Assembly: GCF_001601575.1 (NCBI RefSeq)
Contig: NZ_LOHZ01000022.1
Coordinates: 1 to 64,000 of the forward strand
Source of the DNA: Thermovenabulum gondwanense
GTDB taxonomy: Bacteria > Bacillota > Thermosediminibacteria > Thermosediminibacterales > Thermosediminibacteraceae
Direction of reading: 5' to 3'
Length of the DNA: 64,000 nucleotides
In this document: in pieces, positions 39,095 to 48,237 of the stretch
Layout: each line of letters opens with the position of its first letter
How positions within the stretch are numbered: the stretch's first letter is position 1
Made by a program: the position numbers and the translations under genes
The notes under the pieces: generated by a model
What the model was told of the DNA's origin: nothing
The model's input: the letters and a program-made list of their open reading frames with translations, nothing else
The model's database searches: none

Positions 39095-40522
39095 ATGTTT
39101 AAAGAAGATGCTCCTTTAATGAATCTTTTAAAGGAGTACGTAAAAAAAGACCCCGTAAGATTTCACATGCCCGGACATAAAGGTAAGTTTATATTTTCCC
39201 TCCAGAAATTGCTTTCCGGGAATTTATATAAATTTGATGTAACGGAAATCCCTGGTTTTGACAATTTGCATCAACCGGAAGGGATTTTAAAACAATCCCA
39301 GAGAAATTTGGCATCTTTGTATGGTGCCAGGAGTTCTTTTTACTTGGTAAACGGGGCCACCTCCGGGATAATTGCAGCTATGGCTTCCTTCTTGAAAGAA
39401 GGGGATAGGGTATTAGTTCCCAGGAATTCCCACAGGTCTGTTTTAAACGGCATTATTCTTACGAAATCAGAACCCGTTTACTTGATTCCCGGGGTGGATA
39501 CCGAACTGGGTATATGCCTTGATGTTCCGGAGGAAAAATGGGTTTCGGCCATTGAAGATGGTAAAAATATTAAAGCATTGCTGGTGACAAATCCGAATTA
39601 CAACGGGATATGCCCGGATATCGAAAAAATAATAAAAACTGCCCGAAAAATGAAAATCAAAACAATAGTAGATGAAGCTCACGGACCTCATTTTAAATTT
39701 TCAAAAAAACTTCCCCCGTCGGGTTTGGATTATAAAGCGGAAATTACCGTTCAAAGTCCGCATAAAATGCTATTATCGCTCACTCAGAGCGCCTGGCTTC
39801 ATTTTAACGGCTCCGGGAAGGAAGAGGAGGTAATAAGGGAAAACCTCTCCCTTATTACCTCCACGAGCCCCTCTTACATTTTGATTGCTTCCCTGGAACT
39901 GGCCGTAATTTTTTTAAGAAAATTCGGAGCAAAATTTGTGGAAAAAGGGGTAGAACTTGCAGAATTGGCAAGGAGGGGGATAAACCGGTTTACACCCTTT
40001 TACTGTCCCGGTGTGGATTACGCTAAGAGCAAAGGTTTTTTCTACGATGTTTCCCGATTAATAGTTAACACTTCTTCTTCGGGCTATAGCGGATTATATG
40101 TAGAAAAAATTTTAAGAAAGCAATATAATATTTTTACAGAGTATGCGGATTTGAATAATATATACCTTCTAATCACAGGAGCTAATTCAAAAAAGGAAGT
40201 TTTAAACATTATAAAGGCTTTATCCACTTTCAGGAAAAAGAAAGGCAAAATTTTCCCGGTGGGAATTTTAAAAAAGCTCCCCGAAAGGATTTTGTTACCC
40301 TATGAGGTATTTTTAAGGGATTTTGAATATATACCCTTAAAAAATTCCCCTGGGAGAATATGCAGAAACCCGGTGATACCCTATCCGCCGGGAATTCCGG
40401 TTTTAAACCCGGGGGAGCTGATTACTAAGGAACATGTGGAATTATTGGAAGAGCTCGTGGCAAATAATTATATCTGTCAGGGTATAAAAAATAATTGTAT
40501 TGCGGTGGTGGAAAATGGGTAA
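39095..40522 (+). CDS. Orn/Lys/Arg decarboxylase family PLP protein (YaaO-like)
   Basis: 475-residue PLP enzyme of the fold-type I basic amino acid decarboxylase family. RFHMPGHKGKF at the start, YLVNGATSGIIAAM near residue 90, VDEAHGPHF, and SPHKMLLSLTQSAWLH, with the PLP Lys in PHKM. Lies immediately upstream of tmk, as yaaO in B. subtilis. Substrate (arginine, lysine or ornithine) cannot be told from sequence by eye; polyamine synthesis is likely. Overlaps tmk by 8 bases. Confidence 0.88.
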   Translation: MFKEDAPLMNLLKEYVKKDPVRFHMPGHKGKFIFSLQKLLSGNLYKFDVTEIPGFDNLHQPEGILKQSQRNLASLYGARSSFYLVNGATSGIIAAMASFLKEGDRVLVPRNSHRSVLNGIILTKSEPVYLIPGVDTELGICLDVPEEKWVSAIEDGKNIKALLVTNPNYNGICPDIEKIIKTARKMKIKTIVDEAHGPHFKFSKKLPPSGLDYKAEITVQSPHKMLLSLTQSAWLHFNGSGKEEEVIRENLSLITSTSPSYILIASLELAVIFLRKFGAKFVEKGVELAELARRGINRFTPFYCPGVDYAKSKGFFYDVSRLIVNTSSSGYSGLYVEKILRKQYNIFTEYADLNNIYLLITGANSKKEVLNIIKALSTFRKKKGKIFPVGILKKLPERILLPYEVFLRDFEYIPLKNSPGRICRNPVIPYPPGIPVLNPGELITKEHVELLEELVANNYICQGIKNNCIAVVENG

Positions 40523-41147
40523 ACAGGTCAGAAAAGGGAAATTCATTACAATTGAAGGAATCGACGGTGCCGGCAAAACCACTCAGGTGGAGAAATTGTG
40601 TGAGTACATCAAGAATAAGGGTAAAAGGGTTATTCGGGCCAGAGAGCCCGGAGGAACAGCCCTTGGAGAGCAGTTAAGGAAGGTGCTCCTGGACCCGGAC
40701 AGCAATCCGGTTTCAACGGCTGAAGCCCTTATATACGCTGCATCCAGAGCACAAATATTAGAAAAATTGGTTATTCCCGCAATAAAAGAAGGATTTTTTG
40801 TAGTATGCGATAGATTTGTGGATTCCAGTTTGGCATACCAGGGTTTTGCCCGGGGCCTTGGCTTTAACAGAATCCTTCAGCTAAACAAATGGGTTTTAAA
40901 CGGCTACTGGCCGGATATCACCTTTGTACTGGATGTAGATCCGGAAATAGCTCTAAAAAGGCTTACCCGGGGTAAGGATAGGCTGGAAAGAGAATCTTTA
41001 GAATTCCACATCAAGGTAAGGGAAGGTTTTTTAAAGCTGAAGGATGAATTCCCTGAAAGAATCAGGATAATAGATGCTTCAAAAAGCAAAGATGAAATCT
41101 TTAAAGACATTGTAATGGAGCTGGAAAGGTCTGGGATTTTCAATTAA
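40515..41147 (+). CDS. tmk: Thymidylate kinase
   Basis: 210-residue dTMP kinase: P-loop TIEGIDGAGKTTQVEKLC (about residues 11-28), REPGGTALGEQLR, and DRFVDSSLAYQGFARGLG. ATG at 40515, overlapping the end of the decarboxylase gene; upstream in-frame starts lack a family match. Leads into darA-yaaR-holB-ricT. Confidence 0.97.
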   Translation: MGKQVRKGKFITIEGIDGAGKTTQVEKLCEYIKNKGKRVIRAREPGGTALGEQLRKVLLDPDSNPVSTAEALIYAASRAQILEKLVIPAIKEGFFVVCDRFVDSSLAYQGFARGLGFNRILQLNKWVLNGYWPDITFVLDVDPEIALKRLTRGKDRLERESLEFHIKVREGFLKLKDEFPERIRIIDASKSKDEIFKDIVMELERSGIFN

Positions 41148-41164
41148 TTAAAGGAGGGCCATTT

Positions 41165-41488
41165 ATGAAATTGATTATGGCCGTGGTCGATGACAATGAC
41201 AGCATCAGGGTAGTGGAGGAGCTTACCAAGAAAAACATCGGAGTAACCAGGCTTGCAAGCACCGGAGGTTTTTTAAAAAGAGGTAATACCACCCTATTGA
41301 TTGGTTTGGAGGAAGATAAATTAAAAGAAGTTTTGGACTTGCTGGAAAGGATCTGTAAACCGAGAAAACACGTGGTAACCATATTTCCAGGGGTTCCAGG
41401 AGAAACCTTTGCTCCCTATCCCGTGGAGGTTACTGTAGGAGGGGCTATAGTTTTTGTTTTGAACGTGGAGAGGTTTGAAAAAATATGA
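41165..41488 (+). CDS. darA: Cyclic-di-AMP receptor DarA (PstA/YaaQ)
   Basis: 107-residue PII-like protein: KLIMAVVDDNDSIRVVEEL start, RLASTGGFLKRGNTTLLIG and GGAIVFVLNVERFEKI. Trimeric receptor for c-di-AMP in Firmicutes. ATG at 41165 with AAAGGAGG. Stop overlaps the yaaR start (ATGA). Confidence 0.96.
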   Translation: MKLIMAVVDDNDSIRVVEELTKKNIGVTRLASTGGFLKRGNTTLLIGLEEDKLKEVLDLLERICKPRKHVVTIFPGVPGETFAPYPVEVTVGGAIVFVLNVERFEKI

Positions 41489-41925
41489 TAAGGGTAAACA
41501 GGATGTCTGAAGAATTGGGCTTGAATACAATTAAGGTGGAGAAAAAAAAGAGCGCTGAAAAAGAATTCGGCGAGTACCTGAAGAAAAGCAGGGAAACCTA
41601 TTCGAAAGAAGAACTAAATTTAATGTTCAAAGCTTTAGATGAACAATCGAAAAAACTTGTAAAAAATCAGACGTTGGAGGATTTCAAAAAATACAGAGAA
41701 TTACTAAAAAATTTTATAAAAAAATGCTTGGATATGGGACTGGATATCTTCGAAGAAAAAAATTTTTCCCGATTTGGTCGGCAGAAGGTTTTGACAGCGA
41801 TAAAAATTATTGATGAAAAGGTGATGGAATTGGCACAGCAATTTTTATCCGAGCACAGGGATGCCATAAAAATTCTTTCTCTTTTAGATGAAATAAGGGG
41901 GCTTATCGTTGACCTGTACACGTGA
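41485..41925 (+). CDS. yaaR: YaaR family (DUF327) protein
   Basis: 146-residue helical protein of the YaaR/DUF327 family, between darA and holB as in B. subtilis. Contains FGEYLKKSRETYSKEELN and a C-terminal FLSEHRDAIKILSLLDEIRG. ATG at 41485 overlaps the darA stop. Function unknown. Confidence 0.9.
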   Translation: MIRVNRMSEELGLNTIKVEKKKSAEKEFGEYLKKSRETYSKEELNLMFKALDEQSKKLVKNQTLEDFKKYRELLKNFIKKCLDMGLDIFEEKNFSRFGRQKVLTAIKIIDEKVMELAQQFLSEHRDAIKILSLLDEIRGLIVDLYT

Positions 41926-42709
41926 TTTATTTCACGCCTATATATTGGTTGGGCCTGTAAAAGAAACTAAAAGAGAGGCTATAAATATTGCAAAGATTGC
42001 CAACTGCCTGCAAAGAAACGGGGACTTTTGCAATACCTGCAAAAACTGTAAAAAAATTGACAGAGGTGTGTTTGCTGACCTCCGGGAAGTAAAACCCGAA
42101 GGTTCTTCTGTAAAAATAGAGAATATAAGGGAAATAATTTTCGATTCCTATTTAACTCCCGTGGAAGGGAGAAAAAAGATTTACATCGTATACGATGCGG
42201 ACAAAATGACCTTAGAAGCTCAAAACAGCCTCCTGAAAACCCTGGAAGAGCCGCCCTCCGAAAGTATATTTTTACTTCTTTCCCAGAATATAAAAAACTT
42301 AATACCTACGGTTGTTTCCAGGTGCAGTGTTATCGAAAAGATAAAACCTTATGAAAAATGCGATATTAGCCAGGAATGGGCGGAAAAACTAATCTATTTG
42401 GTAAAAGAAAGGTCGTTTTCCTTGGAAAAAATCGATATATATAATCAAATATGCGCATATGAAGACAAGGAAACGCTTTTGGAATTTCTTTTAACACTGT
42501 ATAGAGACATGCTGGTGGCAAAGACTAATAGTAAAGTTAAATTTATAAATGAAAATTACCGTAATTTAATAATAAACCTTTCCGATTTATACAGCTTCGG
42601 TGAACTAATCGGAATAATAGACAGGATAAATAAAACCATGGAATATATAAAGTCAAGGGGTAATGAAAACTTAGGTTTTTTCAATTTGCTCCTTGCCCTG
42701 TGGAGGTAG
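41909..42709 (+). CDS. holB: DNA polymerase III delta' subunit
   Basis: 266-residue clamp-loader subunit. Starts CTRDLFHAYILVGPVKETK and carries four Cys (NCLQRNGDFCNTCKNCKK), a zinc module as in clamp-loader subunits; then IVYDADKMTLEAQNSLLKTL and EEPPSESIFLLLSQN. No working P-loop, as usual for delta'. TTG at 41909 is the only usable start (in-frame stop just upstream, AAGGGGG at 7 bases) and overlaps yaaR by 17 bases. Shorter than the ~320-residue norm. Confidence 0.92.
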   Translation: MTCTRDLFHAYILVGPVKETKREAINIAKIANCLQRNGDFCNTCKNCKKIDRGVFADLREVKPEGSSVKIENIREIIFDSYLTPVEGRKKIYIVYDADKMTLEAQNSLLKTLEEPPSESIFLLLSQNIKNLIPTVVSRCSVIEKIKPYEKCDISQEWAEKLIYLVKERSFSLEKIDIYNQICAYEDKETLLEFLLTLYRDMLVAKTNSKVKFINENYRNLIINLSDLYSFGELIGIIDRINKTMEYIKSRGNENLGFFNLLLALWR

Positions 42710-42713
42710 AAAT

Positions 42714-43553
42714 ATGGTAAGGGTGGTAGGCATTAGATTCAAAAAGGCCGGGAAAATATACTATTTTAACCCCGGTGAAATACCTTTGAACATTGGGGAT
42801 AAGGTTATTGTAGAAACGGCAAGGGGTCTTGAGTACGGCGAGGTGGTTATAGGACCAAAAGAAGTGCCGGAGGAAAGCCTGGTATCGCCTTTAAAGGACG
42901 TTATAAGAAAGGCTACCTTAGAGGACGACAGGATTTTTGAAGAAAACAGGGAAAAAGCAAGGGAAGCCGAAATTATAGCCGAAAAGAAAATCCTGGAGCA
43001 CGGCCTTATTATGAAATTGGTGGATGTGGAGTATACCTTTGACCGATCAAAATTGATATTTTATTTTACAGCGGATGGAAGGGTGGATTTTAGAGAACTG
43101 GTAAAGGATTTAGCAGCTATATTTAAGACCCGAATTGAACTGAGACAAATAGGGGTAAGGGATGAAGCAAAGATGGTGGGCGGCTTGGGGCCGTGTGGAA
43201 GGGTAATATGCTGTCATACGTTCCTGGGGGAGTTTGACCCGGTATCAATTAAAATGGCCAAACAGCAAAACCTTTCGCTTAACCCCGGGAAGATATCGGG
43301 TCTATGCGGCAGGCTAATGTGCTGTTTAAAATACGAGTGCGTAAATTATCAACAGGAAGGAGTCGAGGAAAATTCCTTTGAAAAGGAAAAATTCGAACTG
43401 GGTAACGAAGTGCTAACTCCCTTAGGTGAAGGTATAATAACGAGCATCAACGAGCAAAAGGGAATAATTGAGGTGGAATTAAAGGATACAAAAGAAATAA
43501 AGGAATTTCCTAAGGAGGAAGTAGTAAAAAATGATGTTGAAATAGGTGAATAA
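42714..43553 (+). CDS. ricT: Y-complex protein RicT (YaaT, PSP1 domain)
   Basis: 279-residue PSP1-domain protein: VVGIRFKKAGKIYYFNPGE start and Cys motifs GLGPCGRVICCHTFLGEF and GLCGRLMCCLKYEC, which hold Fe-S clusters in the RicAFT complex involved in RNase Y maturation events. ATG at 42714 is chosen over an upstream frame inside holB. Follows holB as in B. subtilis. Confidence 0.95.
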   Translation: MVRVVGIRFKKAGKIYYFNPGEIPLNIGDKVIVETARGLEYGEVVIGPKEVPEESLVSPLKDVIRKATLEDDRIFEENREKAREAEIIAEKKILEHGLIMKLVDVEYTFDRSKLIFYFTADGRVDFRELVKDLAAIFKTRIELRQIGVRDEAKMVGGLGPCGRVICCHTFLGEFDPVSIKMAKQQNLSLNPGKISGLCGRLMCCLKYECVNYQQEGVEENSFEKEKFELGNEVLTPLGEGIITSINEQKGIIEVELKDTKEIKEFPKEEVVKNDVEIGE

Positions 43554-43605
43554 AACATATATTATTAAATAAAATCTAAAAATTACCCTGAAAGGGGGAA
43601 TAAGG

Positions 43606-44313
43606 ATGTTTTACCCGTATTTTTTAGGATACGATCCCACGTGGATAATATTATTGCCCGCTTTAATCCTTGCTTTTTATGCCCAAGCTAAGGTCTCCGC
43701 AACTTTCGAAAGGTATTTGAGGATACCGGCCCGGATAGGTCTTACCGGTGCTGATGTGGCGAGAGAAATTTTAAGGAGAAACGGAATATACGATGTTTCC
43801 GTGGAGATGACAAGGGGCAGACTTTCCGATTATTACGATCCGAGGAATAAAGTGCTAAGGCTTTCCCCTGAGGTTTACGGCGGGCGTTCCCTGGCAGCTC
43901 TGGGTGTTGCAGCTCATGAATGCGGTCACGCCATCCAGCACAGTGAAGGATACGCGCCGTTGGCCTTGAGAAACTCCATAGTGCCCCTTGCTAATATAGG
44001 TTCGCAGATGGCTTTTCCGCTTTTCTTTATCGGGTTATTGATGAATGTTAATTCCCTTTTAACCATCGGGATATTGCTTTTTTCCCTTGCGGTGCTGTTT
44101 CAACTTTTTACCCTTCCGGTAGAATATAATGCCAGCGGCAGGGCTGTTGCGGTACTGGAAGGACAGGGATTTATAGCCCCGGATGAGACTTACGCAGTTA
44201 AAAAGGTGCTAAACGCAGCAGCACTGACCTATGTGGCTGCCACACTTATGGCGGTTATGCAGCTTTTAAGACTTCTTGCCATAGCAGGTTTTTTCAATCG
44301 GGACGACAGGTAA
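43606..44313 (+). CDS. Membrane zinc metallopeptidase, YugP family
   Basis: 235-residue membrane protein with a short N-terminal hydrophobic segment, the zinc site VAAHECGHAIQH (HExxH-like, near residue 105), and three further hydrophobic segments. Matches the YugP/DUF2227-like putative neutral zinc metallopeptidases. ATG at 43606 with AAAGGGGG. Lies where B. subtilis has yabA and trmN6, so it is an insertion relative to that order. Its stop codon is part of the following terminator. Confidence 0.87.
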   Translation: MFYPYFLGYDPTWIILLPALILAFYAQAKVSATFERYLRIPARIGLTGADVAREILRRNGIYDVSVEMTRGRLSDYYDPRNKVLRLSPEVYGGRSLAALGVAAHECGHAIQHSEGYAPLALRNSIVPLANIGSQMAFPLFFIGLLMNVNSLLTIGILLFSLAVLFQLFTLPVEYNASGRAVAVLEGQGFIAPDETYAVKKVLNAAALTYVAATLMAVMQLLRLLAIAGFFNRDDR

Positions 44314-44340
44314 GGGTAATATTTTACCCTTATTTTTTTT
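44312..44340 (+). terminator. Terminator after YugP-like gene
   Basis: AAGGGTAA and TTACCCTT form an 8-bp stem with a 4-base loop, followed by A and eight Ts. The stop codon of the upstream gene overlaps the first bases of the stem. Confidence 0.85.
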
Positions 44341-44367
44341 AAATCTTTTTATTGGAAGGGATTAACA

Positions 44368-46131
44368 ATGCGGGTTATTAAAAAAATAAAATTATTTGTG
44401 AGTATATTCACTATTATTTCTTTAATGACGTTAACCTCATGTGCCCGGCAGACTTTGATAAAATTTGAAGATGGCTACGGCAGCGTTATGCAGGAAATAC
44501 CTGGGCTAAAAGAAAATATACCCTATTATCCGGTGAGCTCTGCCCTGGACGACGAGGGAAATATTTATATACTGGATCAGATTTCTACCGCCGGGAGCGT
44601 CTTTGTTTTTGATAAAAATTACAACTTTAAAGAAAAATTTGCTCCCCTTGGCGGAATAGAGCAGGAAAATGTGGACATTGCGGTGGATAAAGAGGGTGCC
44701 GTATATGTTGCTGATCTGGGAATGGGAGAAATAATAAAGTACAAAAATGAACGGGAAGTGAAAAGAATTAAACCCGATGATGGCTTTTTCCCCAGGGCTA
44801 TTGCGGTAAATTCAAAAAATGAACTTATAGTTTTAAGTTATGATAAGGTATATGTATTTAATTCGGAAGGAGAGATTTTGAGAAAGTTTGGCGAAAGCGG
44901 AAGGGGAAAGGGGCAATTCATGACTTATGGCTCCGAATTTTATATAGGCCCCTTAGGAATTGCTGTGGATGAAAAGGACAATATCTACGTTGCCGATACT
45001 TTAAACAAAAGGCTGCAGCAGTTTACACCGGATGGTGCGTTTACAAAGGATTATCCTTTAGAAGATGAACCCCAGGATGTGGCGGTGAATGAAGAGGGAA
45101 TCTTTGCTCTGCTAAAAAATAAAATAGTAAAAATTGATTTTAAAAAGGGCAATGTAAAGGAATTTTATAAACTGGCAGACAATAATGAGGAATTTTCTTT
45201 TTCAAGCCTTTTCGGCAAAAAGGACAAACTCATCATATGCTTACCCGATGATAAAGGAGTAGTATTTTTCGAAAAAGGAAAAGAAGTAAGGGCAATAAAA
45301 AATAATGACAAAGAAATTTTCCTTTTCCCCCATCACGTTCATGGGGATAAAGAACATATTATAGTTGTAAGCGGGAATTTTTACGAAAAGACCGGAAAAG
45401 TTCAGGTTTTTAAAAAGGGTGGTAGTTTTTTATATAATCTGTCTTTACCCGGAGAAGATTTTATTAAACCGGTGGATGCGGTAATTGTAAAAGATAAAAT
45501 TTACGTTCTTGACTTAGACAGGGTCCATATTTTTGATAAGAATGGAAATTATATAAAAAGCTTCGGAGAACGGGGAGAAGATGAAGGTAAACTCGGGGTG
45601 TTTGATAATTACGGAGATTTAATGGGGCCAATGGATATTGCCGCGGGTGAAGATAATAATCTCTACATTGCCGATACCTTTAATGACAGGATAAATATAT
45701 ATGACGCAAATGGCAAGTTTTTAAGACAGATAGAAATACAGGAGCCGAAAGAAATAACTTTCGATGAAAAAGGCAATATGTACGTGCTTAAAAACGGTAT
45801 TTTCTCCCTGGTGAAATGGGATGGGATGAGTTTTAAAGAGGTGTTGAATGATAGGTTTAAAGAACTTTTTTATGAAGACGAGAGAAATCCGGAAGATTCC
45901 GGAATTCAAGGAATTGCAGTAAAAAATGGGAGAATATATTTATCCAATACGGGAAATCACAAAATTGAAGTATTTGACCTAAAAGGCATCTATATAGAGA
46001 GCATAGGGGGGTTTGGATTTGAGAAAGGAAGGTTTAATACCCCCAAGGGCATTTTTATAGATAATGAGGATAATTTAATAGTTGCCGATAGTGGCAATCA
46101 CAGGTTAATATTATTAAAAAAAGGGAGGTAA
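44368..46131 (+). CDS. NHL-repeat lipoprotein (beta-propeller)
   Basis: 587-residue exported protein. The lipoprotein signal peptide is KIKLFVSIFTIISLMTLTSCA, with lipobox LTSC (Cys26 to be lipidated). The rest is a series of NHL-type blades of the form GIAVDEKDNIYVADTLNKRL and GMDIAAGEDNNLYIADTFNDR, with several clear copies in each half, suggesting two propellers. Likely surface or cell-wall associated binding protein. It lies 6 bases before dapA, but no function can be inferred from that. An insertion relative to the B. subtilis order. Confidence 0.85.
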   Translation: MRVIKKIKLFVSIFTIISLMTLTSCARQTLIKFEDGYGSVMQEIPGLKENIPYYPVSSALDDEGNIYILDQISTAGSVFVFDKNYNFKEKFAPLGGIEQENVDIAVDKEGAVYVADLGMGEIIKYKNEREVKRIKPDDGFFPRAIAVNSKNELIVLSYDKVYVFNSEGEILRKFGESGRGKGQFMTYGSEFYIGPLGIAVDEKDNIYVADTLNKRLQQFTPDGAFTKDYPLEDEPQDVAVNEEGIFALLKNKIVKIDFKKGNVKEFYKLADNNEEFSFSSLFGKKDKLIICLPDDKGVVFFEKGKEVRAIKNNDKEIFLFPHHVHGDKEHIIVVSGNFYEKTGKVQVFKKGGSFLYNLSLPGEDFIKPVDAVIVKDKIYVLDLDRVHIFDKNGNYIKSFGERGEDEGKLGVFDNYGDLMGPMDIAAGEDNNLYIADTFNDRINIYDANGKFLRQIEIQEPKEITFDEKGNMYVLKNGIFSLVKWDGMSFKEVLNDRFKELFYEDERNPEDSGIQGIAVKNGRIYLSNTGNHKIEVFDLKGIYIESIGGFGFEKGRFNTPKGIFIDNEDNLIVADSGNHRLILLKKGR

Positions 46132-46136
46132 GTTTT

Positions 46137-47012
46137 ATGGATTTCGGGAAAGTGATTACCGCAGCGGTGACTCCTTTCGACGACGAACTAAAGGTAGACT
46201 ACGATGCTTTCCAAAAACTGATCGATTACCTCATAGAAAACGGCAGCGATTCTATTGTGGTTTCCGGAACTACGGGGGAATCCCCCACCTTAACCGACGA
46301 GGAAAAGTTGAAGCTTTACAGGGCGGCGGTGGAGGTTTCGGGGCAGAGAGCAAAGATAATCGCGGGAACGGGCTCTAACAATACGGAAAAAAGCATTGAA
46401 CTTTCGATTAAGGCTCAGGAGTTAGGGGTGGATGGGCTTTTACTGGTAGCCCCATATTACAACAAACCCACCCAGGAAGGACTCTACAGGCATTTCAAGA
46501 TGATCGCGGAAAGCGTAAAAATACCGTGTATGCTTTATAATGTGCCCGGGAGGACATCGGTCAATATTGAACCGGAAACGGTGGCAAGGTTATCGGAAGT
46601 TAAAAACATAGTTGCTCTTAAAGATGCCGGAGGAAACCTGGATAAAACAAGCCTTACTAAAATACTCGCTCCAAAGATAGATATTTATAGCGGAGACGAC
46701 AGCATGACACTGCCGATGCTTTCCATAGGTGCAAAAGGGGTCGTGAGCGTAGCTTCTCATATTGCGGGTAAAGAGATAAAGGAAATGATTGAAAGCTTCG
46801 AAAGAGGAGAACTGAAAAAAGCCTTAGACTTACACTTAAAGCTTTTTGATTTATTCAAAACATTATTTATTATCACAAATCCCATTCCCGTAAAGGAAGC
46901 ACTGAACCAAATGGGAATAAAGGTAGGAGGATTAAGGCCGCCTCTTTGTGAAGCCGACGAGAAAACTAAAAGGGCAGTAAGCGAATGCTTAAAGGCATTG
47001 AATAAAATATAA
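46137..47012 (+). CDS. dapA: 4-hydroxy-tetrahydrodipicolinate synthase
   Basis: 291-residue aldolase condensing pyruvate with aspartate semialdehyde for lysine, diaminopimelate and spore dipicolinate. The GTTGESPTLTDEEK block is near residue 43; the Schiff-base Lys is in IVALKDAGGNL near residue 160; YNVPGRTS carries the catalytic Tyr. ATG at 46137 with GGGAGG. Ends at a terminator. Confidence 0.97.
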   Translation: MDFGKVITAAVTPFDDELKVDYDAFQKLIDYLIENGSDSIVVSGTTGESPTLTDEEKLKLYRAAVEVSGQRAKIIAGTGSNNTEKSIELSIKAQELGVDGLLLVAPYYNKPTQEGLYRHFKMIAESVKIPCMLYNVPGRTSVNIEPETVARLSEVKNIVALKDAGGNLDKTSLTKILAPKIDIYSGDDSMTLPMLSIGAKGVVSVASHIAGKEIKEMIESFERGELKKALDLHLKLFDLFKTLFIITNPIPVKEALNQMGIKVGGLRPPLCEADEKTKRAVSECLKALNKI

Positions 47013-47015
47013 AAT

Positions 47016-47036
47016 AACCCCTGTGAGGGGGTTTTT
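47016..47036 (+). terminator. Terminator after dapA
   Basis: AACCCC, 5-base loop, GGGGGTT and a T-run, 4 bases beyond the dapA stop. Confidence 0.85.
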
Positions 47037-47056
47037 ATTTTTGGGTTAAGAAAATG

Positions 47057-47929
47057 TCATACGCTAAAAATTTTATCTATATCTTCCTTTTCAAAACGGT
47101 AAGATTTCCTGCAGTAATTGCATATAAGTTCTACCGTTCCCTGGGATCTTAATATGTCATCCACCTCATTTTTACCGAGGCTTAAAAGAATCCTTTCGAT
47201 TTTTTCTTTTGAACAGCTGCAATGGTAATTCAGCACATGTTTTGCTGTAAAGGTTATTTCAAAATCCTTCAGCAAATTCTTCAATATGTCTTCGGGTGAA
47301 AGCTTATCTTCTATCAATTGAGTTACCGGTTTTGTGCTTTTTAGCTGTTCCTCTATAGAGGCTACGGCTTTTTCCTCTGCCCGGGGCAAAAGCTGAATAA
47401 TAAATCCTCCAGAAGCTTTTATACTACCGTCGGTATCCACCAGAACACCCAGTGCAACGCTGGAGGGTATTTGTTCGGATTTGTCAAAATAATAGGTCAG
47501 GTCTTCCGCAATTTCCCCTGAAACTAAGGGTACCTGCCCCACATAGGGTTCTTTTAATCCTAAGTCCTTTACGACGGTCAGGGTGCCCGTGCTACCTACT
47601 ATTCCCGCCACATCAAGTTTGCCTTTTTGATTTAACGGAATATTGGCACCGGGGTTTCCTATAAATCCCTTCACATTGCCTTTAGAATCGGCATGGGCTA
47701 CGATTATTCCCGCACTGCCCCCTCCATCAACCCGGAGGGTCACCGTGTCCTTTTCACCCTTCAGCATAAGACCCATCAATGCTGATGCGGTAAGAAGGCG
47801 ACCAAAGGCTGCGGAGGCGGTGGGAAGGGTATCGTGGATAAGCCTTGCTTTTTCGACCAGGTTTGTTGTACGTCCGCAGAAAGCAAGGATGCCAGCTTTT
47901 TCATCTATGGCTCTTACAACGTAATCCAT
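47057..47929 (-). CDS. hslO: Redox-regulated chaperone Hsp33
   Basis: 290-residue Hsp33, a chaperone switched on by oxidation. The C-terminal zinc Cys are CSC and CNYC (HCSCSKEK ... LICNYCRKSY). ATG at 47929 is chosen for GGAGG upstream; the longer frame to 47974 lacks one. It runs against the direction of its neighbours. An oxidative-stress gene in an anaerobe's origin region. Confidence 0.96.
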   Translation of the reverse strand: MDYVVRAIDEKAGILAFCGRTTNLVEKARLIHDTLPTASAAFGRLLTASALMGLMLKGEKDTVTLRVDGGGSAGIIVAHADSKGNVKGFIGNPGANIPLNQKGKLDVAGIVGSTGTLTVVKDLGLKEPYVGQVPLVSGEIAEDLTYYFDKSEQIPSSVALGVLVDTDGSIKASGGFIIQLLPRAEEKAVASIEEQLKSTKPVTQLIEDKLSPEDILKNLLKDFEITFTAKHVLNYHCSCSKEKIERILLSLGKNEVDDILRSQGTVELICNYCRKSYRFEKEDIDKIFSV

Positions 47930-48237
47930 ATTCCATCCTCCTTTGATGTAGCACATAAAATTATTTTGTAACAAAATACAAATAAAATCAACAAAAAAGC
48001 ACCGGTAAATTTACCCGTGTTTAAAATTTCTTTCACTCAATTTCATCCGTGTTTTCCCACCTCTTCTATAACCGCTCTAATGTTTTCTAACTTCAAAAAA
48101 AATCCATGATTTTATGCCTTCTTCATAATATTTTTAAATGGCGTTGGTCATAATTGCAAGGATGATTATACCAATAAATAAAATTAAGATATAATATTAT
48201 AAGGGTATAAAAAAGAGTGTAAGCGGGAGGAAAAATA
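47930..48237. other. Gene-free interval between hslO and rsmI
   Basis: 308 bases, AT-rich. I see no convincing gene. On the minus strand, short reading stretches (for example ENIRAVIEEVGKHG ending near 48045) resemble coding remnants but are in different frames and lack ribosome sites. A near-palindrome CACCGGTAAATTTACCCGTG at 48000-48019 is followed on the minus strand by CTTTTTTG and could be a weak terminator or attenuator ahead of hslO. A lone TATAAT at 48190-48195 may belong to the rsmI promoter; no good -35 is seen. Confidence 0.5.

Noticed and set aside
48010-48180. Short minus-strand reading stretches upstream of hslO that look like protein fragments
   Set aside because: They occupy different frames, are under 20 codons and lack ribosome sites; no parent gene could be recognised, so no pseudogene is called.
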